NCBI GenBank assembly: GCA_021186555.1
Contig: JAJKFL010000013.1
Span: 15,245,243 to 15,309,242, forward strand
Source: Reticulitermes speratus
Taxonomy: Eukaryota > Arthropoda > Insecta > Blattodea > Rhinotermitidae
Direction of reading: 5' to 3'
Length of the DNA stretch: 64,000 bases
The position numbers and the translations under genes were made by a program. The first letter of the stretch is position 1; each line of letters begins with the position of its first letter. Shown here one piece after another: positions 13,262 through 24,708 of this stretch. The notes under the pieces are model-generated. The model was not told the DNA's origin and did not search any database. It worked only from the letters and a program-made list of their open reading frames with translations.

Positions 13262-16200
13262 CTGTGACACACAATAACACAGATGTGTCTTCTGATCCTC
13301 TACATTGCCCTATTACCTGATGTGTGCCTGACTAAAATGTGCAGCCATTCTGTTCTGAGCAGTACAATGGACTGTCATTTGTATGAAGTTTAATAATAAT
13401 TACATACTGCCCCATTTTGATGTTCAGGCAATCAGAAAGTGAGAGAAGAAAGAAAAAGAGCAAGAGCAACAAGTAATCCTACTGCATGAGAAGCAATGTA
13501 AGAAAGCAAGACAGCACAGAGTGGCACTACAACACAGCTTCTCTCCCTGTCTCAGTCACAACTAGTGTACTTGCTATTAATAATATTCTTGGCTCTTTGT
13601 GTAATTTTTGATAATGAGAACTGTAAAAATGTTATGTACTTTCTACATCATCTCAATAAATACAAGCATCTTATCATTTTCTTTTACAAGGGTGATCAAA
13701 AGTTTAGAAAAACTGTTGTACCTCTTTTACATACCCCTTGTTAGATTTTAGATACATGATCCTGTTAATTTGTCCTCCTATTACTTATGTAGGCTGAGAT
13801 AAAATAGTAATTCTGATTCTCTATTGCCAAATACAAAGTCCACTGGCTATAATCACAGTAGTGGTACTAATTAAATAAACATGTGGTGAAAAATATTCTG
13901 TAAGTGGCTGGTAAGTACCCTGTTCGACAAAGTCCCTGAACATGATAAACCGTAAGTTCATTGCCATCACCAGCAATCAGACCACACTGAACACTACTGC
14001 AGATCTAATAAAACCAGTTCAGATTGTCAAAACTAATATCTTTATGATTCACGTATTATTATCTTCTTCCACAAAGCAAGTTTGTGTAAGTTACAGTTTA
14101 TTACCTATATTTTGAAGGTGCTTAGTTCAAATCTGGGTCAGGATACAGGCTATTATGAGTGAAGTTCTTCATGCTTTACCTCAGTCCCTCCAGGAAAATG
14201 AAATACTCGTAATACTGGCAGTTCTTGATTAACATAATTTTAAAAGAAGGGCCTACTCCAAACTAATGCACTCAGTTTGACATAACGTCTGCAACACAGT
14301 GGAATGTTCTGGTACGTTATGGTAAAAGTGAGATATCTGTTGTACATAGGTAGAGGCACTAATTTTCATTCAACCCTCATATGTGAGTTTTCCCAGCGTT
14401 CCTCTTGGACAGCTTGATAGATTCCTTTTTGCGTTCATCAAGCGAAGTTTATCAAGTTCTTTAATTTTGTATTTAGCTTGTATACGTGAAATAGGAGTAA
14501 TGAGCGGAAAGGGTTAGGAACTATCAGTGGTGGTCAAAGTAGTCAATGTAGAGATGTTACAAATTTAGAGCAGTAAGCCAGTGTGCTTAAGCGGTATGAG
14601 AACAACAGAAAGATATGTGATGATGTCCATGTTACTGGCTTAAACAAAGTGACACTAACTCTTGGATGGCATTTATGAATCCACGCAAATGCTGTCAAAA
14701 TTACGGCACGTTCTGCTAGACCTAACCCCCAGAATTGAGCTGGTAATTAGACGCAAGACCTGTAATCATGCAAAGCATGAAAACAAAGATTGAAAACAAC
14801 ACAAAGAGGAATTCATTGGAAAACTTCATGGCTATATTTTTGAAGGCTTAAAAACAAGACTTCCATCACGAAGCCAATCTAGAATTCACGGCATGCACCA
14901 TTTCAGATGCCTTGGCCGCTCAAATGTTATAAAACGCTGTTAAAAAAGGTGGGTTATAGAGCCAAGGAGGTGTCTGATGTAGGTTAGACTAGCTTACTTT
15001 GGAAAAGGTCACCTACAAGGACATACTTTTCCAAGGAAGAGTGAACAACTTCAGGTTTCAAGGCAGCAAAATCTCAAGCAACTGTGATCTTGGGTGGTAA
15101 CACCAACATATATTATAAGCTGAAGCTTGTTGTCATCCACCATGTACAGAGTCCTAAATCACTGAGGGGATTTCTCAAGTATTCCCCTTCTGTTTATTGG
15201 TGGTCTACAAAGAAGCGTAGGATGTCAAACCCAATATTCACTAAACAGTTCCATCAACAACAGCACCATGAAGTAAAAACAGATTGCAAGACCAAAAATA
15301 CAGTCTTCATTTTTGTTGGATACACTCCTGGATATCTCACTGAGATTGAGACACTATCCAGATACATAAAAGTTGTCCTTCTGCCTCCCAACATGTCATT
15401 TCTCCAGCTAACTGATCAAAAAGTTGTTGCTAGATCAAGGTTTATGACGTTTGAAGTACGTCTGTTACACTCACAGAGACAATGGATGGCAAAAACAAAC
15501 CCAGTGTGGAGAAATTCTGGAAATTTTTCAACATCAAACATGCCACAGACATCATAGCCAGTGCCTGGGCTGAGAAGTCTTAACCCAGCATGAATGGAAT
15601 ATGAAAAGATTGATTTACAAATATGTCCATAATTTTTAAAGCTACAAGCTGGGCAAAGAAATAAGAAAAACTGCAAACACAGTGTGGTACTGTCTACAGA
15701 GGTTGGCTTTGATGAGTGGAGCTAGCAGATTAGTCAACTTGCTGGGCCACACAAAGAAGAGTTAATGCAGGCATGTGAAGAGACTGTCCTTGCACCTAAG
15801 GAGTCACAAGCAGATATTTTTAAGATGTTACCATACAGAATCTGACAAAAGACATTTTAATGTGAAGCTTCAACATAACTGAAGGTTTGAGTGAGCTTGA
15901 GAACAAGGTTACCAGGTTGAATGCTGTTAAAGAATTATGAGTATCATGAGGAACAGACTCAAGCCTTATTAGGATTTTTTTTAAGGAAAAGAGACAGCGG
16001 TAAAATGACTAAAACTTGACGTCTTCCTCAAAAATTCAGCCAAAAATAATTCAACAGATATTTCATATGACCAACTCCAAACAATTCTATAAAAAGAAAA
16101 CACCCACAAAAGGATCTTGCCTTATTTTTTTCACCAACGGAACTGAAACATCTGATGCTAAGAACCCTCCTGAGGTGGGCTAACTCAGTGTTTTCCGCCA

Positions 16201-17079
16201 CTTTCTCTTCAATTGCTCCATATCTACTATCCTCCAGTTCACTACAGTATTACCCATTTTCTCTTACTGTGATCATTGTTACATTCTGTGAATATGTAAA
16301 CAGAGTTTGGACTTGTATTGAAACTTTCTTATTTACATCATTTCTTGTGGGAAATTCATGCCTAACACAATTCCTCCTTACATGAGATTTTTCTGAACTG
16401 CAAATAACATGTTAGCTGGGAACTACCAGTACCTCAATTAGGCACGAAGATGAATAAATGCTGATAACTATAAATAATGCAGTTTCTAGCTTAAACTCTT
16501 GGAAATAATATACTATACATTTTCAATGATAACAGCATATCCAAGAAATAAAAGTTGAATGTATACATTCATAACTAGATTGTGCAAGTATCATAATTTG
16601 TGTATGTTAAATCACTATTATAAGATGAAACTGCATTTTATTTCTATTTCAAAGCCTGCAAAAGATTTGCCTAACACACTGAACTTATTTCATGAGGTAA
16701 CACATTAAGCTCCATATAACCAAGTTTAGAGCTTTTCAGAGATTCACAAATCAGTGGCATAAATTTATACAGTCAATATCATGGCATGACAGGGGAGTTT
16801 TTATGAACAAGAAAATGCAAACATTTTGTCTTATCAAGATTAATTATTCTGGAGTATGTAAACACAGAAAGTCAATGAAATTCTGATGATACCATGTACA
16901 CCATCAAACAAGATTGTGCACATAGGAACTGACAGTTTTTGGCAAACAAATGTGTATGCCATGTAAATTACTACATACAAGTAAAACCTTACATTGCAAT
17001 AAATTTAAGCAAGATTCAACCTGAAGTTCTCTCACTGTCAAAGAGCCAAGACCATGGGTTAATCATCACACTGAAGTAC
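13262..17079 (-). other. Intron between the 2.2 kb and 588-nt exons
   Basis: About 3.8 kb. It begins GTACTT and ends TTATTGTGTGTCACAG. The middle is occupied by a decayed plus-strand Tigger-like transposon. The rest is AT-rich, with no further recognisable exon or RNA gene. Confidence 0.8.
14490..16170 (+). mobile_element. Decayed Tigger/jerky-like (pogo superfamily) DNA transposon
   Basis: Read on the plus strand with several frame changes and stops, this stretch matches the order of a Tigger-type DDE transposase. A start-like MSGKG lies near 14500. YRAKEV and a WKRSPTRTYFSKEE-like segment lie near 14955-15045, and the GFKAAKSQATVILGGN block at about 15050-15100. VYWWSTKKRRM and the YKLKLVVIHH region follow. 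The second catalytic region, normally DNAPGH, reads VGYTPGY, so the Asp is gone. The third region, LPPNMSFLQLTDQK at 15384-15425, keeps its Asp. Degraded C-terminal sequence continues to about 16150. It is antisense to the host gene and inactive. Terminal inverted repeats were not identified, so the ends are approximate. Confidence 0.85.
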
Positions 17080-19310
17080 CTGATGGTGATGCAGTGGTGG
17101 GGTCTTCCTCCAACTCACCACTTGGTGTGTCAGGATCACGTGAATCCCAGTCCTCAGATGGTGTCAAACCCCCTTCATCCCAAAGCTGCGAGTATTCTCG
17201 TTGACAGTCTGCAACCTCTTCTGTTGAAAGTTGTGATACCATTCGTTCAAACTCTGCCTCATGACGTAATTCAATTTCAGGTGCATTGCTGCCCTCTGCG
17301 GCAGCTTCTTTCTCTAATGTTTCTGATGCCATTCGTTCAAATCGCCGCTCCACACGACGCAGCTTTCTTTCCTCCTTGGAATCAGATTCTTTTGTTCTAA
17401 CAACCTCCTTCTCAGATGTCTCAGGCTCATGTCCTGGAATATGCACATTGAAATTTGACTCCTCCTCCTCAGGAGATTCATCAGATTCATCATCAGCATC
17501 TGGCACCTTCAAACCTGCCCTCTCCATCTCTAAAGCAAGTTCACGATTTGCTTTCTCAATAAGTGCCTCAATATCCTCCATTCCTTGGTCAGTGGAGTCA
17601 TCTGATTCTATGCGAAACATTGGTTTGTGTCTGTGCACTTCACCTTCATAGTGTTCTACAGGTACCAAAGTAGGTATCTGTAACTCAGTTACAGTGTCAA
17701 ATGCCATCAAAGGCTGTTCTATAACCTCTTCCACGGATACAGATGGTTGGACTGTTTGCTTGGTATTTTCAAGATGCTGAGTTTCTGGCTGTATGTAAAC
17801 CTGTTCACTTGTTCCTGTTTTCTGAACCTCTTCTGAGGCATCAGAATCAGACTGTACTTGTGGTACTTGAGCCATTTCATTAACTGATACTTCTTCCTTT
17901 ATCTGAATAGGAACTTCAGAAAATAAAGTGTCTCTGACATCATCTGTCACTTGAACAGAGGGTACTGATTTACTGGAAACCTTTCTAAGTGGAGGCTCTG
18001 TCAGTATATCTGGAGAGGAGTTTATGCGATAAATAGTATTTTCTTGACATAGCTGCTTTGGTATATCGTCGTCTCCAGGCTCAGTAACAATGTATCCTGC
18101 TGCATCAAAATCTTCATCTGTCCCCTCTTCACTGCTCAATGTGAGATGGGAAACATCAAGTGGAGGTGGACGCTGGTCCCGGGACAAACGCTGTGAACCC
18201 CCCAGCCCTCGACGGGACAGTGTTGGAGTTGTTACGATGGGTTTGGTCTCTGACTGTATTTCTTTTACTTTGGGAAGGGCAGAGTAGTTTCAGCTGGCTT
18301 TATTTCCTTCTCTATAGTATTATATAAATCTTTTCCACCCTCTTCTATAGATATTTGCAGAGCAACCTTTGAAATATCTCCTACTTTTTCATCTGAAATT
18401 CTTGGTTTGAAGTCCCAAATCTTTGTGTCCTCTGATTCCTCTTCAGATATGTCTTTTATGTTATTAATTAGTTCTGCAGCTTTTAGAATTTCACTTTCTG
18501 ATTTGTCATTTGAATTTAATGGTTCAGACTTCTGAATTTTCCCATCTGCAAAATTCACCAGAGGTGTGTCCCTTACATAATCAATGACTCCTGTACTTTT
18601 TGACTCTTTAATGCTTATAATTTCTTTGTCTGGATTCTCATCTGAAAATAATAGTTTACATACCTCTTCCCCTCTGTCTGGTAAGTTTTCTTGAGATAAG
18701 CCCTTCAAATCACCAATGACTACTGCATCATCTTCTGTAAATTTGATTTTGTCATCCCTGACAGTATCACTCAATTCCTCAGATGTGATTGCTTTATCTG
18801 TTACCACACCTTCCAGTTTAGTAACTCCACATTCTGTTTTCATTACCTGATCATGAACATCTCTTACGATCACTGTTTCAGAAATGTTTGTAGCTTCACT
18901 GTCCTTTACTTTCTTCTCATCCTTTCTTATATCGAAGAGTTCAGCATCTCTTGCTGTCTCTTTCAATTCATCACCTACTGCTTTTAACATATCTGACAAA
19001 TATGAAGGTTCATGAACTTCCTTACCACTGTGTTTATCAACAGTTAAAACAGTATCAGCTTTTCTAGTCACTTCTGATACTACTCTGATGGGAGACACCT
19101 TTTCAGTTGCCTTTTTCTCCTTAGAAATAAATTCATCTGAAATTCTCTGAAGTTCATGATCTATTTCTGTTGTCAGTGTCGATTCTACCCCTGTTTTTGA
19201 AAAACCTTCCTTCTTGATGTCATATTTCGGAACTGATTTCTCCATTACCCCCACAATGATAGGGGAGGTTTTCACCATGTCTCCACTTGATACATCTGTG
19301 GGTGACTTTC
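17080..19310 (-). CDS. 2.2 kb exon of the ankyrin-like gene, with one frame break
   Basis: The acceptor GTAACGTTACAG|GAAAG and donor CATCAG|GTACTT both give phase 1. The first part (KSPTDVSSGDMVKTSP, then acidic, Lys/Asp/Glu-rich) is followed by a basic linker (KVKEIQSETKPIVTTPT, SRRGLGGSQRLSRDQ) and a second acidic part. Near the end lie a charged, probably helical run (KEERKLRRVERRFERM) and an acidic end (YSQLWDEGGLTPSEDWDS, 17137-17190), which looks like a linear motif under constraint. The length is 2,231 nt, one short of a multiple of three; the break lies at 18265-18289. No enzymatic or folded domain is visible. It is read as an intrinsically disordered tail module. Confidence 0.8.
18265..18289 (-). 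other. Frame break 4: C_CCA_AAG directly before a stop
   Basis: The upstream frame reads CTG CCC TTC CCA AAG TAA and stops at 18267-18265. The frame one base back reads on as PKVKEIQSETKPIVTT to the exon end. It has a stop at 18292-18290, so the switch must fall between these points. One added C in the run at 18274-18272 restores a single frame. The heptamer at 18274-18268 also has the in-phase X_XXY_YYZ form. Confidence 0.75.
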
Positions 19311-20737
19311 CTGTAACGTTACAGTCAGTATCTTACATGGCTTATGTTTAACATAAGCCATTCATTCTAAATTCTAAATGAATGTGAAACATGAATCAGA
19401 ATGTTTGCCCTAATTAGAATAGTGATGATGTTCCTTGCCATAAGAGCAGTATGTAATACAATTCACATACTTGGTGAAAGTTAAAAATAGATAAATACAA
19501 AGGTACAAATACCAGATTAAGGGCCAACAATATAATTACTCAGTAACACACTATGTAAACATACTGCCTGTGTATGATTACCATAAAATCACTCTTACAA
19601 GGGCATGCGTTATTGTACACTTCAGATACTTATAGACAAATTTAATATAATGAATGTACACTTAAGAAAATTCACGGTTTCACAACTCAGTAAACTTTCT
19701 TCATTGGGTACACATGATAATAGCAGTAAGAATAAAGTCTGAATTCCACTCAAGCCACATCATTCCCTGCCAACATGACATGTGAAGCCTGCGTGACCTT
19801 CCCAAATCACACTATTTGGATTAGCTAGAAATTCACTTACCTTATACCATGCTATGCATCACCATCCTACAATTAGCACGTAACAAGTAATGCATTATGA
19901 GGCAGTCATGCATACTCCACATGGAATAGTAATGTGCAGACTTAGTGGAAATTATGCCTTAACCATTGCACTGTGACAAGAGAAGGAGTGTAAAGTTTTT
20001 TTTAGGTTGAACTAAGTTCCGAGAAAAAAAATTAAATATTGAAGCGACCAACAGTACCATTTTTGCCTCTGATGGTTCAGGTGTCTACATTCACGTAATT
20101 AGAAAGCATCTGCACAGTTTTATGATGTGTCCACATATGCATGTTGTTAAACAGTCATAAACTATGAATATCACATCTTACAGCTTAAGCTGACATATGT
20201 CCACAGCTTTTAATTGTTATGACTTAATTTAAATGACACTTCATGAAATGAGACTCTCACCTTGTATGTTTCCTTGAAGATGATCATAATGATGATGATA
20301 ATAAGATGTAAAAATGTGTGGCAAAATGCAAGACATGTTAAAAAAGCAACAAACTGCACTGCAGATGTATCAAAATTATCAAAATTTTGAAATAAGTTGT
20401 GTCAGAGTTACTTCATCAAAACATAAATTAAAACTGCCCAGTATCAACTGAAATACCATGCTGTTATGAATGACATATCAAAATTAGACTTCTTGCTACA
20501 GGTGGTACTCTATGCTATTTTCATTCATAGAGAACTGAAAAATGCAAGCATATTATAGTTACATACAAATCAAATGCTTATGGTCATAAGACAATCACAT
20601 ACAAAACTTGACATCAGAAAGTAAATCTCCTACAATAAATGCAATGTACCTGTTTTCAGCATTCCTTTGGTTAAGTTATTGTCACTGAAGCTTATAGGTC
20701 TACAAAATGAGAATTTTAAAATCTGCCCCTTCCTTAC
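19311..20737 (-). other. Intron between the 4 kb and 2.2 kb exons
   Basis: About 1.4 kb, AT-rich. It begins GTAAGG and ends AACGTTACAG. A strong internal donor, ACAAG|GTGAGAG, sits at 20260 and may mark a small optional exon, described separately. A second donor-like site, TATAAG|GTAAGT at 19840, has no upstream acceptor giving an open phase-1 frame. Confidence 0.75.
20261..20272 (-). CDS. Candidate 12-nt microexon (or the end of a 99-nt exon)
   Basis: The donor ACAAG|GTGAGAG is strong. An AG directly upstream (ATCTTCAAG|GAAAC) would make a 12-nt exon starting with two bases and ending in G, matching the phase-1 rule of all neighbours and adding four residues (GNIQ). Upstream of that AG lie about 80 T-rich bases free of AG on the transcript. 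An alternative acceptor at 20360 would give a 99-nt exon (20261-20359), also open and phase 1, containing SYYHHHYDHLQGNIQ. Either may be chance. Confidence 0.3.
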
Positions 20738-23700
20738 CTCTGCTGTAAATCTGCTGGTCAGGAGTTGGGACCCAAGTACAGTATCCTGAGGGGATGACTA
20801 CAGGGGACAGAAGGAAATCTGTTTGTAGGTACCAAGGATCTAAAATACCCTGCATGTTAGATGAGGGTGGTTGAAAGCAAGCAGTGGTATTAACACGTGA
20901 CGTATGATTCTGTCTATGTTTTCTTATAGTTCCTGGAGATTTGTGTAGCGGTGTTATCATTGGATACGCAAATTGCGGGAAGAAATAGAATTGAAAACAT
21001 CAGGAGACTTCCTTCCATGATGTCTAGAACAGATGGGAGACTTATAATGTATTGCTCCTTCATTGTGACATGAAGAAAATGGGGATGAAGGTGAAGAGAA
21101 AAATGTCTTATCACAATGCCTTCTGCAAAAGCCAGGTGACAGTGATGAGGAGGAGTTTTGGTGCCAAAATGATGTTTGGGTGTCTGGTCTTGGGAAGGTG
21201 GAAAGTGGCACTGATGAGGGTAAACTTGTCTGACTGGTACTGGAAAAATTTTGCATAACGAGTGAAGTCTCATCACCATCATAAAGCTGAGTGGCCCAGT
21301 CTTTTCGTTCTTCATCAGTGCTGTGAGATAAGGATAAACATGATTCATTACGTTCAGTATGTAAGGGAGATATGGGATCCTGAAGAGAAGGCATTGACAC
21401 AACCCTTGTAAGACAGGAAGAAAGGGTTGTCTCATTCAGTGGGACGGTGCTTGATGAGGGACCAACCGGCTCTATTACAAGAGATGGCATGGACAACCAT
21501 CGTGCAAGAGGAGTGTATGTATTCAAGCCATTTGGCATGTCTGATATATCATCCATTGGCAGAAATGAGAAAAAGAGGTTCTGAGGAGGGGTGTTTTGGC
21601 TAAGTGGAGAGGCAGAATGTAGATCTTCTTCAGAAGCAAGAGGTACTTTGGAAAGATTTGCAAAAAGCTTTGTTTTGGGGAGTTTTTGAGGTGGAGGAGA
21701 TGGTGTAAATGAGAGTGGATGTAAGTTAGTTGGTAATGAAGATGGAGATGTTACTATTGGAAATGTTATGCAATCTTCAAAATCTGCAGATCGAACAAGA
21801 AGTTTCTTTATGTGCTGTGACTGTTCCTTTACAGCTACACTCTGCTGCTTGTTGCTTGTTTCTAATGACAACATGTTTAAAGGTTCTGACAATGTAAAGT
21901 CAGGTGAACGAATAAACAGTCTCTGAATCTGATGAAACTCCCTGTCCTCTCTTTTCTGTTCTTCTTTTAGTTTTTGCTCGTGTTTTCTGTGCTGTCCTCC
22001 TGGGTGTGTTGTTTGAACTTTCTCTTCTTCTTTATGTTCTTGAAAGATCTGTGTCTGTTGCATCACTGATTGTTGGTGCCCTATTACCTGTAGACATTTT
22101 CCATCTGTCCCAATTTCACACACCTTTTGTGGTTCTTTCACCTTCTCAATGTGCTTAACATTTTGTACCTCTGGGGAAAACGCTGATTTCTCTTTGTTAT
22201 CTTGTATTTTTACCTCCAAGTTGCGACTTTCAAATTCTTTCAGTTGTCGCTCTCTATTTTGCTGTTGCCTGTATTTGTGTGATTGTTTTGTTGACCAGTA
22301 TTGCTTATGTTGCTGGTCTTCATTACATAATGCCTGTTGTTTATAACCTTTCCAAATGTGCAGATCTTGCCTTTCCTTGTGCATTTTTGGTTTCTGTACT
22401 GCAGAATCATTCAGCAGTCTGTCATGAGGCAACACAAAGAGCTTCTGTATGGAGTGCTGTTGATGTTCCGGAAGAACTGAAGAGTATGCTTGATTTAGAT
22501 CATGCACTGATGGAACACATTCAACATTTTTTGACAAGCCACTTCCTATTTGAACATTTTCAAACATGTCTGTCTTGGGCGTGTCATTTTGCGACAGTTC
22601 ACGTGAAAGCTGGATGTTTTTGTCAGTTCTGAACCCACAAGATAATTGGGCAAGCTTTAATGTGGTGTGTTCCTCTGACAATTCCAAATCTTGAGGCAAG
22701 TTTTTCTGTTCTTGGAAGTTCTCTAACATTCCCATGGAAGACTTTAGATCTGCTCTGAACACAAAGGGAATATTTTCTTGTCGAGGTGTCACTTCTGTAT
22801 CCAAATACTCTCTCATGCTGTGGATTTCTATTACCTCTTTTCCAGTATCTGACGTTTTAACCAAAACCTTAACCTCAGCTCTGATGGGCCTGCTGTCTTC
22901 AAAAGGTTCTTGCTTTTGAGAACTTTCATACTTAGGCAGTTCAGTGTTAGAGACTGTCTTTTCTAGCTCCAGATGCTCACTCTGTAAAACAACATCCTCA
23001 CTTGAATGTGAATGCTTAACAACTGCACTCTCCAAGCAAGATAGATTTCTCAGTAGCTGTGACTCATCCATCTCCACATCTGATACCAACTGGCTGACAG
23101 TTTCCTCTACTTCAAGCAGACTGTGCCTTGGGTTGTCCTCATCAAAAACATAAGATTCAATGTCGTCATCAAATGTACTTGCGTGATTTGTCATTTGTAA
23201 AGAATTTCCATCACTGTGAGCATGTGAGGATTTAAATAGATCAGTAGCCAAATTTGTGGGCAAAGCCATACACTCAGAACTGTTATAAATCTGCATAACT
23301 GAATCAATGGGCCATATGTTTAACCATTCACTATCTCTAGAACTGTTAGATTCTAAGTGTATGCTTGACATTGGCAGCATAGTATCATCAGCTACTTGGA
23401 CAAATTTTTTGTCAGGCCAGTTATCAGGCCACTTGTAATCATACAAAGGATCACTTCTATCTTCAGATATGTTGCTATGCTTTGCTGCATCCCTTTGCTG
23501 GACAGAATGGGACACCGTAGTGGGAGACACTACCCTTTCTTCATCCAGTTTCCCTGTTGACTCTGGTTCAGCAGAATGGCTAATTAAATCAGCTTGCTGA
23601 ACTGCATCACAGACATCTATAAAGCCTGTAGAACTCTCAAACATGTTATTGTCTGTGTCTTGCTCTGATTTTACTTCAACTTCATTATTGGCACATATCT

Positions 23701-24708
23701 TTCCAGTATGTTTCCGAGGTAAGAGTTCTATCACAGTTTCTTCATGTGGCAGCACACTGAAAATGTTCACATGTGTCTTTAAGATGGGAACTGCCTGCAC
23801 TTCATTCTTCAGTTCTGAATGAAATTTAAATTTTGCAGCTTTATCCAACAGTTTCTCCTTCACTGACATTTCTGAGAGTATTTGTTCTACTGTAGTTTCC
23901 AACTGATCCACATGAGCATCATGTTTGGTACCTGTTGCACCAGTGGAACTTGAAGCAACAATCTGGGATTCCCTGAGTAAAACTGTCAGTTCTTCAGGAT
24001 TCACAATATCACTGACAGGTTTATCTCCACTCTCTACTTGTGAACCCACCAATTCTGTGTCTTGAATTGGCAACACCTCTGTAAGTTGCATTAATGGGCT
24101 GTTTGTTTGTGTTGCCATTCTGGGTTCCATTATGGGTTCTGAAGTCTCTATGTATGCTTGTAATGGCAATGAGTCAACTTCACTAACCTTCCTATGTATG
24201 CAGCTCTCCACATGCAAACAAGAGGGGGTAGTATTCAAGATATCAGTAGACTGCCACAGTACAATCTCTGGAAATAACTCAATCCGATCAAACTCTGGCT
24301 GCATATGCACACTGCTTCTGTGGTTTGTTGCTTCATGTGTAACACCCAATGGCACTTCCTTAGAAAAGGTGATATTTAATGTTTCATTTTCTACAGATGA
24401 ATCTGATTCAGTATCAATAGCTGGTGAACGTTCTTTAACAATATCAACTTGTTTCATAGCTTCAGAATCTTGACTTTGACTTGGGGATGTTAGTAATTGG
24501 AATTCACACTTTTCTGATTGTGAGTGAAGAGGAGTTTCTGAAGAACCTACACTTACAGACAAAGTTCCTGATAACTGTGGGAGTTTTCTGGATGGCATTA
24601 ATTTCATGGTACTGACTACATGAGGATGGGAAATTTTCATACACTGAGGTCCCAAACATCCCGACCCTTCAACTGCAGCACTGCGTGTTGATGTTCTCAA
24701 CATCCAAT
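20738..24708 (-). CDS. 4 kb exon of the ankyrin-like gene, with one frame break
   Basis: The acceptor CAATCCCAG|ATTGG gives two bases completing a Gly/Asp-type codon (G+AT = Asp). The exon then reads WMLRTSTRSAAVEG and onward. The upstream two thirds is acidic and Ser-rich. About 22400-21900 encodes a Gln/Lys/Glu/His-rich, probably helical stretch (KQYWSTKQSHKYRQQQ, QKLKEEQKRED). A small motif recurs as QRLFIRSPDF and KKLLVRSADF. The last part is Pro/Ser-rich. The first frame ends at 20959-20957. The frame one base back continues (PQFAYPMITPLHKSPGTIRK) to a strong donor, AGAG|GTAAGG, again phase 1. The exon is 3,971 nt, one base short of a multiple of three, which supports one missing base near 20994-20997. 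Without the break it would be a terminal exon ending NLRIQ. No known domain. Confidence 0.78.
20957..20999 (-). other. Frame break 3 at a TTTT run
   Basis: The coding strand reads GAT GTT TTC AAT here and reaches a stop at 20959-20957. Adding one T to the four-T run at 20997-20994 gives DVFQFYFFPQFAYPM and an open frame to the donor at 20738. The alternative frame has a stop at 21002-21000, so the switch must lie in this interval. No in-phase slippery heptamer is present. Confidence 0.75.

Noticed and set aside
13319..13333. A possible 15-nt microexon before GTAATA
   Set aside because: The phase fits, but GTAATA is a poor donor and the acceptor region is weak; chance is sufficient.
24132..24473. 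A 113-codon plus-strand frame
   Set aside because: It is antisense to the 4 kb exon with no independent coding signal.
20957..24708. The 4 kb exon as a true terminal exon ending at 20957
   Set aside because: The frame one base back runs directly to a strong phase-1 donor at 20738 and the exon is exactly one base short, so a continuing exon is more likely.
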